Shown here in pieces: positions 1 to 5,405 of a stretch of 5,405 bases of DNA. The translations under genes were made by a program, and so were the position numbers. The notes beneath the pieces were generated by a model. It was not told the DNA's origin. It saw only the letters and a list, made by a program, of their open reading frames with translations, and did no database searches. Source of the DNA: an uncultured Cellvibrio sp. (GTDB taxonomy: Bacteria; Pseudomonadota; Gammaproteobacteria; Pseudomonadales; Cellvibrionaceae); NCBI GenBank assembly GCA_946482385.1, contig CAMLRI010000190.1:1-5405 (forward strand), in the 5' to 3' direction. Numbering within the stretch: position 1 is the stretch's first letter; the number at the start of each line of letters is the position of its first letter.

Positions 1-1197
1 GGCTTGGTGCGCCTCATCGGCGGCGCGCTGCAGCTGAACAATAATCGACTCAATTTCTTCGGTAGAGGAGCGGGTTTTTTGCGCCAGTGAACGCACCTCG
101 TCGGCCACTACCGCAAAGCCGCGCCCCTGCTCGCCGGCACGCGCCGCTTCAATGGCCGCGTTCAGCGCCAGCAGGTTGGTTTGTTCGGCGATGGTGCGGA
201 TCACCTCCATCACCGAACCGATATTGACCGAGTTATTTTTCAGCACCTGGATTTTTTGCGCTGTGGATTCAATCTGGCCAGTCAGGCGATTCACATTTTC
301 CAGGGAGAGGTTAACGATGGTGTTGCCCTCTTCCGCCAGGATACTGGTGGCATTGGTGCGCTCGGCGGTATCGCCGGCATGACGGGCAATTTCGGTGGCG
401 GATGCGGACAGCTCTTCCACTGCGGTAGCCACCAATTCAATTTCGCGCAGCTGCTGGGAAGTGGAGTTCACTGTACTTTCGGTGGCGCTGCCCATGGTGT
501 TGACGTTGGCGCGCACTTTTTCATTTACCTGGATCACGTTGCGGATAATGTCGGCAATGTGCTCCATCACGCGGTTAAAGTTGTGGGCCAGGGCCGCAAT
601 TTCATCGCCGCGGCGGGTATCCAGGCGGCGGGTCAGGTCGCCACCGCCATCGGCAATAGCCGAGAGTGAGCGAGTTACCTCTGCCACAGGCGCCAGCACC
701 AAGCTGCGCATCAGGATATACACAGTTACCAAGCTGGCCGCGAGCAGCGCCAACACGGTGAAGATGGTGGTTTGCACCTGATCTGCCAGAGTCTGGCGCA
801 TTTCTTCGGTGGAGAAGCTGATGTCGTAACTGCCGATAGTGGCGCCGTTGTACACAATGGGGATGGCCTTGCGCTCCACTTCTTTGTCGTCGTGGCGCTC
901 ATCGGTGGCGCGCGCGAGCGATTGGCCGCGATGATCCGACACACTGACCGCCGTTACCAGCGAGGTGTTGACCAGGGACTTGGCAATAGCCTCTATCTGT
1001 TGGAAATCGTAGGCGAACACAGCTTCCAGCAGCGAGCTATTGGTCAGCTCAATCATGGCTGCCGACTCCTGCTCCCAGCTGTGTTGCAAGTCCGAACTGG
1101 CTACCCGGTAGTTAATAAAGGCAACCACCAGGGCTATAGCGACCATGGCGCCGGTAAGCACCATCATCAATTTGGTTAAAAGCGATTTTTGTACCAT
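1..1197 (-). CDS. Methyl-accepting chemotaxis protein (3' end cut by window edge)
   Basis: Inner-membrane chemoreceptor that senses a ligand outside the membrane and controls CheA/CheW phosphorylation to steer flagella. The frame is open from an ATG at 1197 to the left edge, giving 399 residues. At about 540 residues for the family, roughly 140 C-terminal residues are missing. Visible order: TM helix about 10-30, a short periplasmic sensor about 31-140, TM helix about 143-163, HAMP about 162-215 (proline 170 near its start), then a long coiled-coil signalling domain. The receptor-kinase hairpin tip is unmistakable: [20 protein letters not shown] begins at residue 336 and is followed by [12 protein letters not shown]. 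The sensor shows a PDC/Cache- or CHASE8-like pattern ([15 protein letters not shown]), but its ligand cannot be told. A GGGGGA stretch lies 3 bases before the ATG. A sigma-28 promoter sits upstream, so it is probably expressed with flagellar genes. Family call very secure; sensor type tentative. Confidence 0.96.
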   Translation of the reverse strand, partial: MVQKSLLTKLMMVLTGAMVAIALVVAFINYRVASSDLQHSWEQESAAMIELTNSSLLEAVFAYDFQQIEAIAKSLVNTSLVTAVSVSDHRGQSLARATDERHDDKEVERKAIPIVYNGATIGSYDISFSTEEMRQTLADQVQTTIFTVLALLAASLVTVYILMRSLVLAPVAEVTRSLSAIADGGGDLTRRLDTRRGDEIAALAHNFNRVMEHIADIIRNVIQVNEKVRANVNTMGSATESTVNSTSQQLREIELVATAVEELSASATEIARHAGDTAERTNATSILAEEGNTIVNLSLENVNRLTGQIESTAQKIQVLKNNSVNIGSVMEVIRTIAEQTNLLALNAAIEAARAGEQGRGFAVVADEVRSLAQKTRSSTEEIESIIVQLQRAADEAHQA

Positions 1198-1245
1198 GAT
1201 TCCCCCGAACTTGCGGTGCAGAAGTGTTTTTTAGGCTGTTTTTAT

Positions 1246-1272
1246 CTATCGGCAGATTCGGCTATGCCTTGA
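1246..1272 (-). promoter_or_regulatory. Sigma-28 (FliA) flagellar promoter for the chemoreceptor
   Basis: Read on the minus strand, TCAAGGCA (1272-1265) is followed by 11 bases and then GCCGATAG (1253-1246). The FliA consensus is TAAAGTTT-N11-GCCGATAA, with TCAAG a common -35 core in pseudomonads. The -10 matches 7 of 8 positions, the -35 core matches TnAAG, and the spacing is exact. Transcription would start near 1238, giving a leader of about 40 bases before the ATG at 1197. Chemoreceptors are classic late flagellar genes, which supports the call. Not tested experimentally here. Confidence 0.8.
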
Positions 1273-1303
1273 GCCGGAAACTGATATTTGGCCGGAAACC
1301 GGC
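1273..1303. repeat. GCCGGAAAC direct repeat with small palindrome
   Basis: GCCGGAAAC occurs at 1273-1281 and again at 1291-1299, start to start 18 bases apart. The second copy extends into a perfect palindrome, GCCGG-AAA-CCGGC (1291-1303). The pair abuts the upstream side of the chemoreceptor's sigma-28 -35 element, where a regulator could bind. No known operator is recognised, so a role is only a possibility. Confidence 0.4.
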
Positions 1304-1452
1304 ATGGGTACATCAGCCGCCATCGCCTTGGGACGTCGCTTGGATTGTCTGTGGAATAGACATCAAGCCCATAGGCAGAGGTTTATTGTTATACCGTCAG
1401 GTGATTATAGTCAGATAAAAGCCAGCTTGCCGGGGGAAGTGTAAAGGCGCGT

Positions 1453-1487
1453 AAATCATCCTCCGGTTTAACGCCAGAGGATGATTT
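1453..1487 (-). terminator. Probable intrinsic terminator after ntrC
   Basis: A perfect 11-base inverted repeat, AAATCATCCTC (1453-1463) and GAGGATGATTT (1477-1487), encloses a 13-base loop in which GG/CC pairs can extend the stem. It starts 37 bases past the ntrC stop codon. The stem is only moderately GC-rich and the minus-strand tail is short (ATTT). Termination may therefore be incomplete or need Rho; the plus-strand tail TTTT is slightly better. No other terminator is visible before the chemoreceptor promoter. Confidence 0.6.
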
Positions 1488-1523
1488 TCAGAGGGTAAAG
1501 CAGCTAAAGGGTGAAGAGCGGAA

Positions 1524-2954
1524 TCAATCCTCGCCATCCGGATCATTGCCGCCCGCCATACCCAAATCCTTGAGCTTGCGGGTGAGGGTATTGCGCCCCC
1601 AGCCGAGCAGGTTGGCAGCATCGCGCTTGCGCCCGGCGGTGTACTTAAGGGCGGTTTCAATCAGCGCCCGCTCAAAGGTCGGCACCGCTTCGCTCAACAG
1701 CTGGTGCTGGCCGCGCGCCAGGGCCTGGTCGGCCCAGTGGCGCAGAGCCTTTTCCCAATCGTCGGCGGGGGTGCTGGTTTCTTTGTTATCCAGCAGCTCG
1801 GGCGGCAAATCCTCGATATGCACTTCGCGCCCCGAGGCCATCACCGTAATCCAGCGACAAGTGTTTTCCAGCTGGCGCACATTGCCCGGCCACTGCAGGG
1901 AGCAGAAAAACTCCTCGGTTTCCGGCAGCAGCACCTTGGGGTCCACATTCAGTTCGGTGGCTGCCTTGTGCAGGAAGAAACGCGCCAGCTTGGGGATATC
2001 CTCGCGGCGGTTGGCCAACTTGGGAATATGGATGCGGATGACATTGAGGCGGTGAAACAAGTCTTCGCGGAAGCGGTTTTCCGCCACCAGGTTTTCCAGG
2101 TTTTGGTGGGTGGCGGCGATGATGCGCACATCCACTTTAACCGGAGTGTGGCCGCCGACCCGGTAAAACTCGCCGTCGGCCAGCACCCGCAACAGGCGGG
2201 TTTGGGTTTCGGCTGGCATATCGCCAATTTCATCGAGGAACAGCGAGCCGCCATTGGCCTGCTCAAAGCGCCCCTGGCGCTGGGCGGCAGCGCCGGTAAA
2301 GGCGCCTTTTTCGTGGCCAAACAGCTCCGACTCCATCAAATCCTTGGGGATGGCCGCCATGTTCAGGGCGATAAAAGGGCCATTGCGGCGCGGGCTGTGG
2401 CGGTGCAGGGCGCGCGCCACCAACTCTTTACCTGTGCCCGACTGGCCGTTGATCAACACTGTGATATTGGATTGCGACAGGCGGCCAATGGCGCGGAACA
2501 CCTCCTGCATCGCCGGCGCTTCGCCGATGATTTCAGTGTTGGTATCCAGGCTGTTATCGGGCACCTGCTCGGATTTTTGCTCCTGGGCATGGGCCAGGGC
2601 GCGCTGGGTTACCGCCACCGCATCGTCCACATCAAACGGTTTGGGCAGATACTCAAAGGCACCACCCTGGTAGGCCGCCACGGCGCTGTCCAGATCCGAG
2701 TGGGCAGTCATGATGATAATGGGGATATCCGGGTGGGTATTGTGCAGGTTGCTCAGCAGCGCCAGGCCGTCGGTGCCAGGCATGCGGATATCGCTGATGA
2801 TGGCATCGGGCGTATCGCGGTTGAGCTGGCTGAGGGCGCTATCGCCGGAATCAAACACCCGGGTTTCAATATTGGCTCCTTGCAGGGCCTTTTCCAGCAC
2901 CCAGCGGATAGAACGATCGTCGTCGATGATCCAGACTTTATTGGACTTCTGCAT
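1524..2954 (-). CDS. ntrC: Nitrogen regulation response regulator NtrC (NR(I))
   Basis: Cytoplasmic sigma-54 activator of nitrogen-limitation genes, phosphorylated by NtrB. At 476 residues it is close to E. coli NtrC (469). Receiver domain about 5-120: acidic pocket D11-D13, phospho-acceptor D55 in SDIRMPG, T83 and K105 in the KPF motif. AAA+ domain about 142-380: Walker A GQSGTGKE at 170-177, the sigma-54 contact loop GAFTGA at 217-222, Walker B SLFLDE at 237-242. C-terminal Fis-type helix-turn-helix about 438-466 (AANLLGWGRNTLTRKL). All key residues are present, so it should be active. The ATG at 2954 was chosen because the next upstream start (3017) adds 21 residues lying inside ntrB and before the usual receiver start. 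The gene starts 17 bases before the ntrB stop, which suggests translational coupling. Probable terminator downstream. Confidence 0.98.
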   Translation of the reverse strand: MQKSNKVWIIDDDRSIRWVLEKALQGANIETRVFDSGDSALSQLNRDTPDAIISDIRMPGTDGLALLSNLHNTHPDIPIIIMTAHSDLDSAVAAYQGGAFEYLPKPFDVDDAVAVTQRALAHAQEQKSEQVPDNSLDTNTEIIGEAPAMQEVFRAIGRLSQSNITVLINGQSGTGKELVARALHRHSPRRNGPFIALNMAAIPKDLMESELFGHEKGAFTGAAAQRQGRFEQANGGSLFLDEIGDMPAETQTRLLRVLADGEFYRVGGHTPVKVDVRIIAATHQNLENLVAENRFREDLFHRLNVIRIHIPKLANRREDIPKLARFFLHKAATELNVDPKVLLPETEEFFCSLQWPGNVRQLENTCRWITVMASGREVHIEDLPPELLDNKETSTPADDWEKALRHWADQALARGQHQLLSEAVPTFERALIETALKYTAGRKRDAANLLGWGRNTLTRKLKDLGMAGGNDPDGED

Positions 2955-4014
2955 GGCGGGTTTCCATTGGTAAGTAAAGCGAGAAGCGGGTATTGCCCGG
3001 TTCGCTGTGGCACTCAATCAGGCCGTGATGTTGGTGGATAAGGTGTTGCGAGATAGTCAGCCCCAAGCCCGTGCCTTCAGCGCGGCCGGTGATCATGGGG
3101 TAGAAAATATTTTCGATAATATCCGGCGGTATACCCGGGCCGTTGTCAATCACGTCGATGCGGCACACCAGCGAATGATGCTTGCGACCAATGGTGTATT
3201 GGCGCTGGATACGGGTGCGCAACTGGATCACACCATTTTTGACATTGGCCTCCAGCAGCGCCTGCATGGCGTTGCGAACTATGTTGAGTAGCGCCTGGAT
3301 CAGCATCTCTTTATCGCCCTGCAAATTGGGGATGCTGGGGTCGTAGTCGCGCACAATTTTCAGGGCATCGCTGCTTTCGGCCTTGATGATATTGGCCACC
3401 CGCTCAATGGCCTCGTGGATATTCAGCGACTGCCACTGGGGCACCTGGTTGGGGCCGAGCATGCGGTCGACCAAATTGCGCAGGCGGTCGGCCTCGTCGA
3501 TGATGATATTGGTGTATTCGGTCAGGCCCGAGCTGGGTAACTCCCGCGCCAGCAATTGCGCAGCACCGCGAATACCGCCCAGGGGGTTTTTGATTTCGTG
3601 GGCCATGCCGCGAATCAGGTTGCGGGTGGTTTCGTGGGAGCTGGTCAGCATCTCTTCGCGGCTGATACGCAGCAGACGGTCGATGGGCTGGATCTCGATA
3701 ATCAGGCCATCGTGGTCGCCAAAGGGGGTCACTGTGTAGTCGACGGTGATATGGCCACCGCTGAGTAGATGCCATTCGGCATGGCGCTTGGTGTAGTGGT
3801 TGGCCTGGGAGGCCGCCAGCTTTAACTGGCGCTCGGTTTCATCGGATTCGTGGAAAAAATAAGTGATAGGCTCGCCGGTGTTGCTCTCGCAGCTCATCGC
3901 CAGCAGGGCCTCGGCAGCCGGGTTCATATGGCGCAACAGCAGGTCGCCATCGACCAGCACTATGGCGGTACTCAGGCTATCCAGCAGTGGTTTGTAAATA
4001 TCCTGCGGCTTCAA
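2938..4014 (-). CDS. ntrB: Nitrogen regulation sensor histidine kinase NtrB (NR(II)), TTG start
   Basis: Soluble kinase/phosphatase that sets NtrC phosphorylation in response to nitrogen status, normally through the PII protein. Read from the TTG at 4014 it has 358 residues (E. coli 349). N-terminal PAS domain about 8-110 (STAIVLVDGDLLLRHMNPAAE). H-box MAHEIKNPLGG has the phospho-acceptor at H139, the same number as in E. coli NtrB. N-box LLNIVRNAMQAL is at about 242-253, G1 DNGPGI at 290-295, and G2 GTGLGL at 314-319. There is no membrane segment. The TTG start is supported by GGAGAG nine bases upstream, by the H139 register, and by a sigma-54 promoter whose start site (about 4050) lies inside the longer reading. 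A GTG at 4089 would add 25 Cys/Phe-rich residues atypical of NtrB. It overlaps ntrC by 17 bases. Confidence 0.96.
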   Translation of the reverse strand: MKPQDIYKPLLDSLSTAIVLVDGDLLLRHMNPAAEALLAMSCESNTGEPITYFFHESDETERQLKLAASQANHYTKRHAEWHLLSGGHITVDYTVTPFGDHDGLIIEIQPIDRLLRISREEMLTSSHETTRNLIRGMAHEIKNPLGGIRGAAQLLARELPSSGLTEYTNIIIDEADRLRNLVDRMLGPNQVPQWQSLNIHEAIERVANIIKAESSDALKIVRDYDPSIPNLQGDKEMLIQALLNIVRNAMQALLEANVKNGVIQLRTRIQRQYTIGRKHHSLVCRIDVIDNGPGIPPDIIENIFYPMITGRAEGTGLGLTISQHLIHQHHGLIECHSEPGNTRFSLYLPMETRHAEVQ

Positions 4015-4023
4015 TGGCTGTAG

Positions 4024-4029
4024 CTCTCC
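4024..4029 (-). promoter_or_regulatory. Ribosome binding site deciding the ntrB TTG start
   Basis: The minus strand reads GGAGAG here, nine bases before the TTG at 4014. None of the other in-frame start codons upstream (GTG at 4089, TTG at 4077, 4065 and 4044) has a comparable purine-rich site. This is the main local argument for the short form of NtrB. Confidence 0.65.
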
Positions 4030-4060
4030 AAAACGCCTCGACAATGGGCAATGGAGGCAA

Positions 4061-4076
4061 TGCAAAAAGCAAACCA
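4061..4076 (-). promoter_or_regulatory. Sigma-54 (RpoN) -24/-12 promoter for ntrBC
   Basis: On the minus strand the site reads TGGTTTGCTTTTTGCA. Against the RpoN consensus TGGCACG-N4-TTGCW it matches TGG, the G at position 7 and all of TTGCA (9 of 12 fixed positions), with the exact required spacing between the GG and GC pairs. The mismatches are in the less constrained CAC. Transcription would start near 4050, 36 bases before the TTG start of ntrB. NtrC-type operators lie about 95 and 108 bases upstream of that point. Position and motif agree, though no transcript evidence is available. Confidence 0.75.
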
Positions 4077-4136
4077 ACCCAAAAAACACGGAAAAAAGCC
4101 AGTTTTAGCGCAAAAGCCTGCCCGTTTTCTAGCACC

Positions 4137-4153
4137 TGCACCATCTTAATGCA
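4137..4153. promoter_or_regulatory. NtrC operator, promoter-proximal site
   Basis: The plus strand reads TGCACCATCTTAATGCA. Against the NtrC consensus TGCACCA-N3-TGGTGCA the left half matches 7/7 and the right half 5/7. It is centred about 95 bases upstream of the predicted sigma-54 start site. It shares four bases (TGCA) with the neighbouring site, so two dimers could hardly fill both in the standard way. They may be alternative registers of one operator or act as a composite. Confidence 0.65.
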
Positions 4154-4174
4154 CCAAAAAAGTGCGCGCATTAA
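4146..4174. repeat. TTAATGC/GCATTAA inverted repeat overlapping a stop codon
   Basis: TTAATGC (4146-4152) and GCATTAA (4168-4174) form a perfect 7-base inverted repeat that spans the distal NtrC operator and the TAA of the DUF4124 gene. It could fold as a weak hairpin at the end of that transcript. On the minus strand, however, no T-run follows, so it is a poor intrinsic terminator for this gene. On the plus strand a T-run does follow, but no plus-strand gene is known here. The NtrC-operator reading is preferred. Confidence 0.4.
4150..4166. promoter_or_regulatory. NtrC operator, promoter-distal site
   Basis: The plus strand reads TGCACCAAAAAAGTGCG, containing the dyad GCAC-N7-GTGC typical of NtrC sites. 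It matches TGCACCA-N3-TGGTGCA in the left half 7/7 and the right half 4/7. Its centre is about 108 bases upstream of the predicted start site, a common enhancer distance. It lies five bases beyond the stop codon of the DUF4124 gene. A further GCACC half-site occurs at 4132-4136, so GCACC appears three times in 24 bases. Confidence 0.65.
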
Positions 4175-4737
4175 TTTTTTGCTTTGGGAGGCTTAACCGT
4201 GCCCCCTGGCGATGCAGGTTTGGGGCGAACCGGTCGCATAAGGTTCACAGTCACCGAGGCCGACATGCCCAAAGATTGACCATTGGCATCAATCACCTCC
4301 ACCCGCACACTGTGGATACCGCGCGCCACATCCTTCACCAGGATATTGCTCATACGCGTCTCCTCCAGCAGCTCGTCATTGAGGAAATACACCAGCAAAT
4401 GCTCGGCCTGTAGCGGCTGGTTCAAGCTGACCGCAATGGGCAGATCGCGCTGTCCCACCGGGATAATCACCTGGTCGCGGGGGCTGAGGATGGTGACCTC
4501 GTAGCTCGGCAGCTCTGGCTGATCCGGTTGGGGCGCACCGGGGCTGGGCACCGGTGGCGGGCTGGGCAGGGTGTTCAGCTCGCGCAGCTCCAGCTTTTTG
4601 GCCTCGCCGGGGCCGGGGCTATCGGAATAAATCACATTGCCGTCTTTGTCGGTGGTTTTATAAACCTCGGCCTGGCACCAGCCAGCCAAACACAAACCGC
4701 ACACTAACAGCCAATAGTATTGATTCGGGGTTTTCAT
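4171..4737 (-). CDS. Exported DUF4124-domain protein of unknown function
   Basis: 188-residue protein. A signal peptide is clear: MK, then hydrophobic YYWLLVCGLCLAGWCQA, with cleavage likely after A23. C21 does not fit a lipobox (LAGWC rather than LAGC), so a soluble periplasmic product is more likely than a lipoprotein. Residues 24-45 (EVYKTTDKDGNVIYSDSPGP) are the typical DUF4124 start. A Pro-rich linker follows (about 58-77), then a beta-rich, possibly Ig-like domain (about 79-170) with IHSVRVEVIDANG, and a basic Pro/Lys-rich tail. The ATG at 4737 is chosen because it starts the signal peptide and has AGGAG seven bases upstream; the start at 4788 would put 17 polar residues before it. It follows the glnA terminator and has no obvious promoter, so it may depend on read-through. 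Pseudomonads carry a similar gene at this position, from memory. Its role is unknown. Confidence 0.88.
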   Translation of the reverse strand: MKTPNQYYWLLVCGLCLAGWCQAEVYKTTDKDGNVIYSDSPGPGEAKKLELRELNTLPSPPPVPSPGAPQPDQPELPSYEVTILSPRDQVIIPVGQRDLPIAVSLNQPLQAEHLLVYFLNDELLEETRMSNILVKDVARGIHSVRVEVIDANGQSLGMSASVTVNLMRPVRPKPASPGGTVKPPKAKN

Positions 4738-4744
4738 GGGAGCA

Positions 4745-4749
4745 CTCCT
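4745..4749 (-). promoter_or_regulatory. Ribosome binding site of the DUF4124 gene
   Basis: The minus strand reads AGGAG, seven bases before the ATG at 4737. This fixes the start at the signal peptide. The bases just after it (CTCC) could pair with the GGAG, but the two-base loop makes a hairpin unlikely. Confidence 0.8.
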
Positions 4750-4785
4750 GCAATCGCCTTTTGTCGAGCTTAATCCCTTGTGGGA

Positions 4786-4819
4786 CAAACAAAAAGCCCG
4801 CGCGGTTTCCCGGGCGGGC
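4786..4819 (-). terminator. Strong intrinsic terminator downstream of glnA
   Basis: On the minus strand GCCCGCCCGG and CCGCGCGGGC form a 10-base stem with one mismatch around a GAAA tetraloop, followed at once by TTTTTGTTTG. This is a textbook rho-independent terminator. It begins about 78 bases past the glnA stop and 49 bases before the DUF4124 start codon, so it separates glnA from the genes downstream. Confidence 0.92.
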
Positions 4820-4831
4820 CTTAGGTGACTA

Positions 4832-4865
4832 CTTAAACGCCTTAAACGCCGTTTTACAGGGCGTT
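4832..4865. repeat. Tandem CTTAAACGC repeat and small hairpin in the glnA 3' region
   Basis: CTTAAACGC is repeated head to tail at 4832-4840 and 4841-4849. The second copy contributes AACGCC (4845-4850), which pairs with GGCGTT (4860-4865) across a 9-base loop. Both lie in the untranslated tail of the glnA message, between the stop codon and the terminator. The hairpin is short and its tail T-poor, so it is at most a weak extra stop or stability element. Confidence 0.45.
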
Positions 4866-4871
4866 CAGCAA

Positions 4872-4890
4872 GTTGCCGCCAGGCGGCAAC
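4872..4890. repeat. Perfect GC-rich palindrome just after glnA
   Basis: GTTGCCGCC-A-GGCGGCAAC is a perfect 9-base inverted repeat around a single base. As RNA it would fold as a 7-base stem with a five-base loop, six bases past the glnA stop codon. No T-run follows on the minus strand, so it probably protects the 3' end or slows polymerase rather than terminating alone. Confidence 0.6.
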
Positions 4891-4896
4891 CGGGCA

Positions 4897-5405
4897 TTAC
4901 ACGCTGTAGTAGAGTTCGAATTCTACTGGGTGCGGAGTCATGTCAACACGTTGGATATCAGCACGCTTCAGCTCGATGTAAGCCTCGATGAAGTCTTTGC
5001 TGAACACACCGCCGCGAGTCAGGAACTCGTGGTCGGCTTCGAGGTTTTGCAGAGCTTCTTCCAGAGACGCACATACGGTTGGAATCAGCGCTTCTTCTTC
5101 TGGCTCCAGGTCGTACAGGTCTTTGGTGGCTGGCTCACCCGGGTGGATCTTGTTCTGCACACCGTCGATACCTGCCATCAGCAGCGCAGCGAAGCACAGG
5201 TAGGGGTTAGCAGTTGGATCTGGGAAGCGGGTTTCAATACGTTTGGCTTTCTCACCAACAGTGTAAGGAATACGGATAGAAGCAGAGCGGTTGCGGGCAG
5301 AGTAAGCCAGCATTACTGGCGCTTCGAAGCCTGGAACCAAACGCTTGTATGAGTTGGTAGAAGCGTTACAGAAAGCGTTCAGTGCTTTAGCGTGCTTGAT
5401 GATAC
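4897..5405 (-). CDS. glnA: Glutamine synthetase type I, C-terminal part (5' end outside window)
   Basis: Cytoplasmic dodecameric enzyme that makes glutamine from glutamate, ammonia and ATP, the main entry of ammonia into metabolism. The frame is open from the right edge to a TAA at 4897-4899, showing about 168 of the usual ~469 residues. Diagnostic stretches include [20 protein letters not shown], the active-site region NRSASIRIP, and the C-terminus [14 protein letters not shown]. The tyrosine in [10 protein letters not shown] (codon 5113-5115) aligns with E. coli Tyr397, the residue adenylylated by GlnE, so activity is probably controlled by adenylylation. The promoter lies outside the window, so NtrC control of glnA cannot be judged. 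A strong terminator follows. Confidence 0.98.
   Translation of the reverse strand, partial: IIKHAKALNAFCNASTNSYKRLVPGFEAPVMLAYSARNRSASIRIPYTVGEKAKRIETRFPDPTANPYLCFAALLMAGIDGVQNKIHPGEPATKDLYDLEPEEEALIPTVCASLEEALQNLEADHEFLTRGGVFSKDFIEAYIELKRADIQRVDMTPHPVEFELYYSV

Larger units (their letters stand above)
1198..1523. other. Intergenic region between ntrC and the chemoreceptor gene
   Basis: This 326-base stretch holds no convincing gene. It contains the likely ntrC terminator hairpin (1453-1487), a pair of GCCGGAAAC repeats (1273-1299), the sigma-28 promoter of the chemoreceptor (1246-1272) and its roughly 40-base leader. Between about 1304 and 1452 I see nothing I can name. A short frame on each strand crosses it, but neither has a recognisable protein or a good ribosome binding site. 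Confidence 0.8.

Noticed and set aside
181..669. A 162-codon plus-strand frame opposite the chemoreceptor
   Set aside because: It is antisense to the conserved chemoreceptor signalling domain; its Gly/His/Phe-rich translation matches no family and it has no ribosome binding site.
1404..1409. A perfect TATAAT on the minus strand upstream of the chemoreceptor
   Set aside because: No acceptable -35 hexamer lies 16-18 bases upstream and it is not an extended -10. The start site would leave a leader of about 200 bases, and the sigma-28 element nearer the gene is much better.
1224..1418. A 64-codon plus-strand frame in the ntrC–chemoreceptor gap
   Set aside because: It covers the sigma-28 promoter on the opposite strand, has no good ribosome binding site and no recognisable sequence features.
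1704..3041. A 445-codon open frame on the plus strand opposite ntrC
   Set aside because: It is exactly antisense to ntrC and the end of ntrB, shows no recognisable domain, and long antisense frames are common opposite GC-rich genes.
4146..4180. An intrinsic terminator on the plus strand (inverted repeat followed by TTTTTT)
   Set aside because: No plus-strand gene exists to terminate. The repeat overlaps NtrC operators, and the T-run is the Lys/Asn-coding end of the DUF4124 gene.
4738..4788. A longer start for the DUF4124 protein at 4788
   Set aside because: It would place 17 polar residues before a clear signal peptide, and it begins in the terminator region, while the ATG at 4737 has an AGGAG at ideal spacing.
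4738..4790. A dedicated promoter for the DUF4124 gene
   Set aside because: I looked for -35/-10 pairs, sigma-54 and sigma-28 motifs on the minus strand and found none convincing in this short gap.

Overview
The window reads as a gammaproteobacterial chromosome segment. The glnA – DUF4124 gene – ntrB – ntrC order and the protein sequences suggest a Pseudomonas/Cellvibrio-type lineage; this assignment is inference from gene order and motifs, not from a search. All five genes lie on the minus strand, so transcription runs from high to low coordinates. The long plus-strand open frames are antisense shadows of these genes.

From right to left: the 3' third of glnA (glutamine synthetase, cut by the right edge) ends at 4897 and is followed by several inverted repeats and a strong intrinsic terminator (4786-4819). 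Next comes a small exported DUF4124-type protein with its own good ribosome binding site (4171-4737). A 156-base control region (4015-4170) follows. It holds two overlapping NtrC-type operators and a well-matched sigma-54 -24/-12 element, spaced as in known NtrC-activated promoters. It feeds ntrB (2938-4014, read from a TTG start) and ntrC (1524-2954), which overlap by 17 bases. A hairpin closes the ntrBC unit at about 1453-1487. Then a flagellar (sigma-28/FliA) promoter at 1246-1272 drives a methyl-accepting chemotaxis protein whose 3' end is cut by the left edge (1-1197).

How it works together: NtrB and NtrC are the nitrogen-status two-component pair, and glutamine synthetase is the central enzyme of ammonia assimilation that NtrC classically controls. 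The sequence suggests that ntrBC here is not simply co-transcribed with glnA. A terminator separates the two, and ntrBC seems to have its own NtrC/sigma-54 promoter, which would give positive autoregulation. The chemoreceptor belongs to the motility regulon by its promoter and has no visible link to nitrogen control beyond adjacency.

No mobile element, CRISPR array, tRNA or rRNA is visible, and I see no wholly new system. The observations most worth checking are the control sites before ntrB and the chemoreceptor, and the conserved-looking but unexplained DUF4124 protein between glnA and ntrBC.
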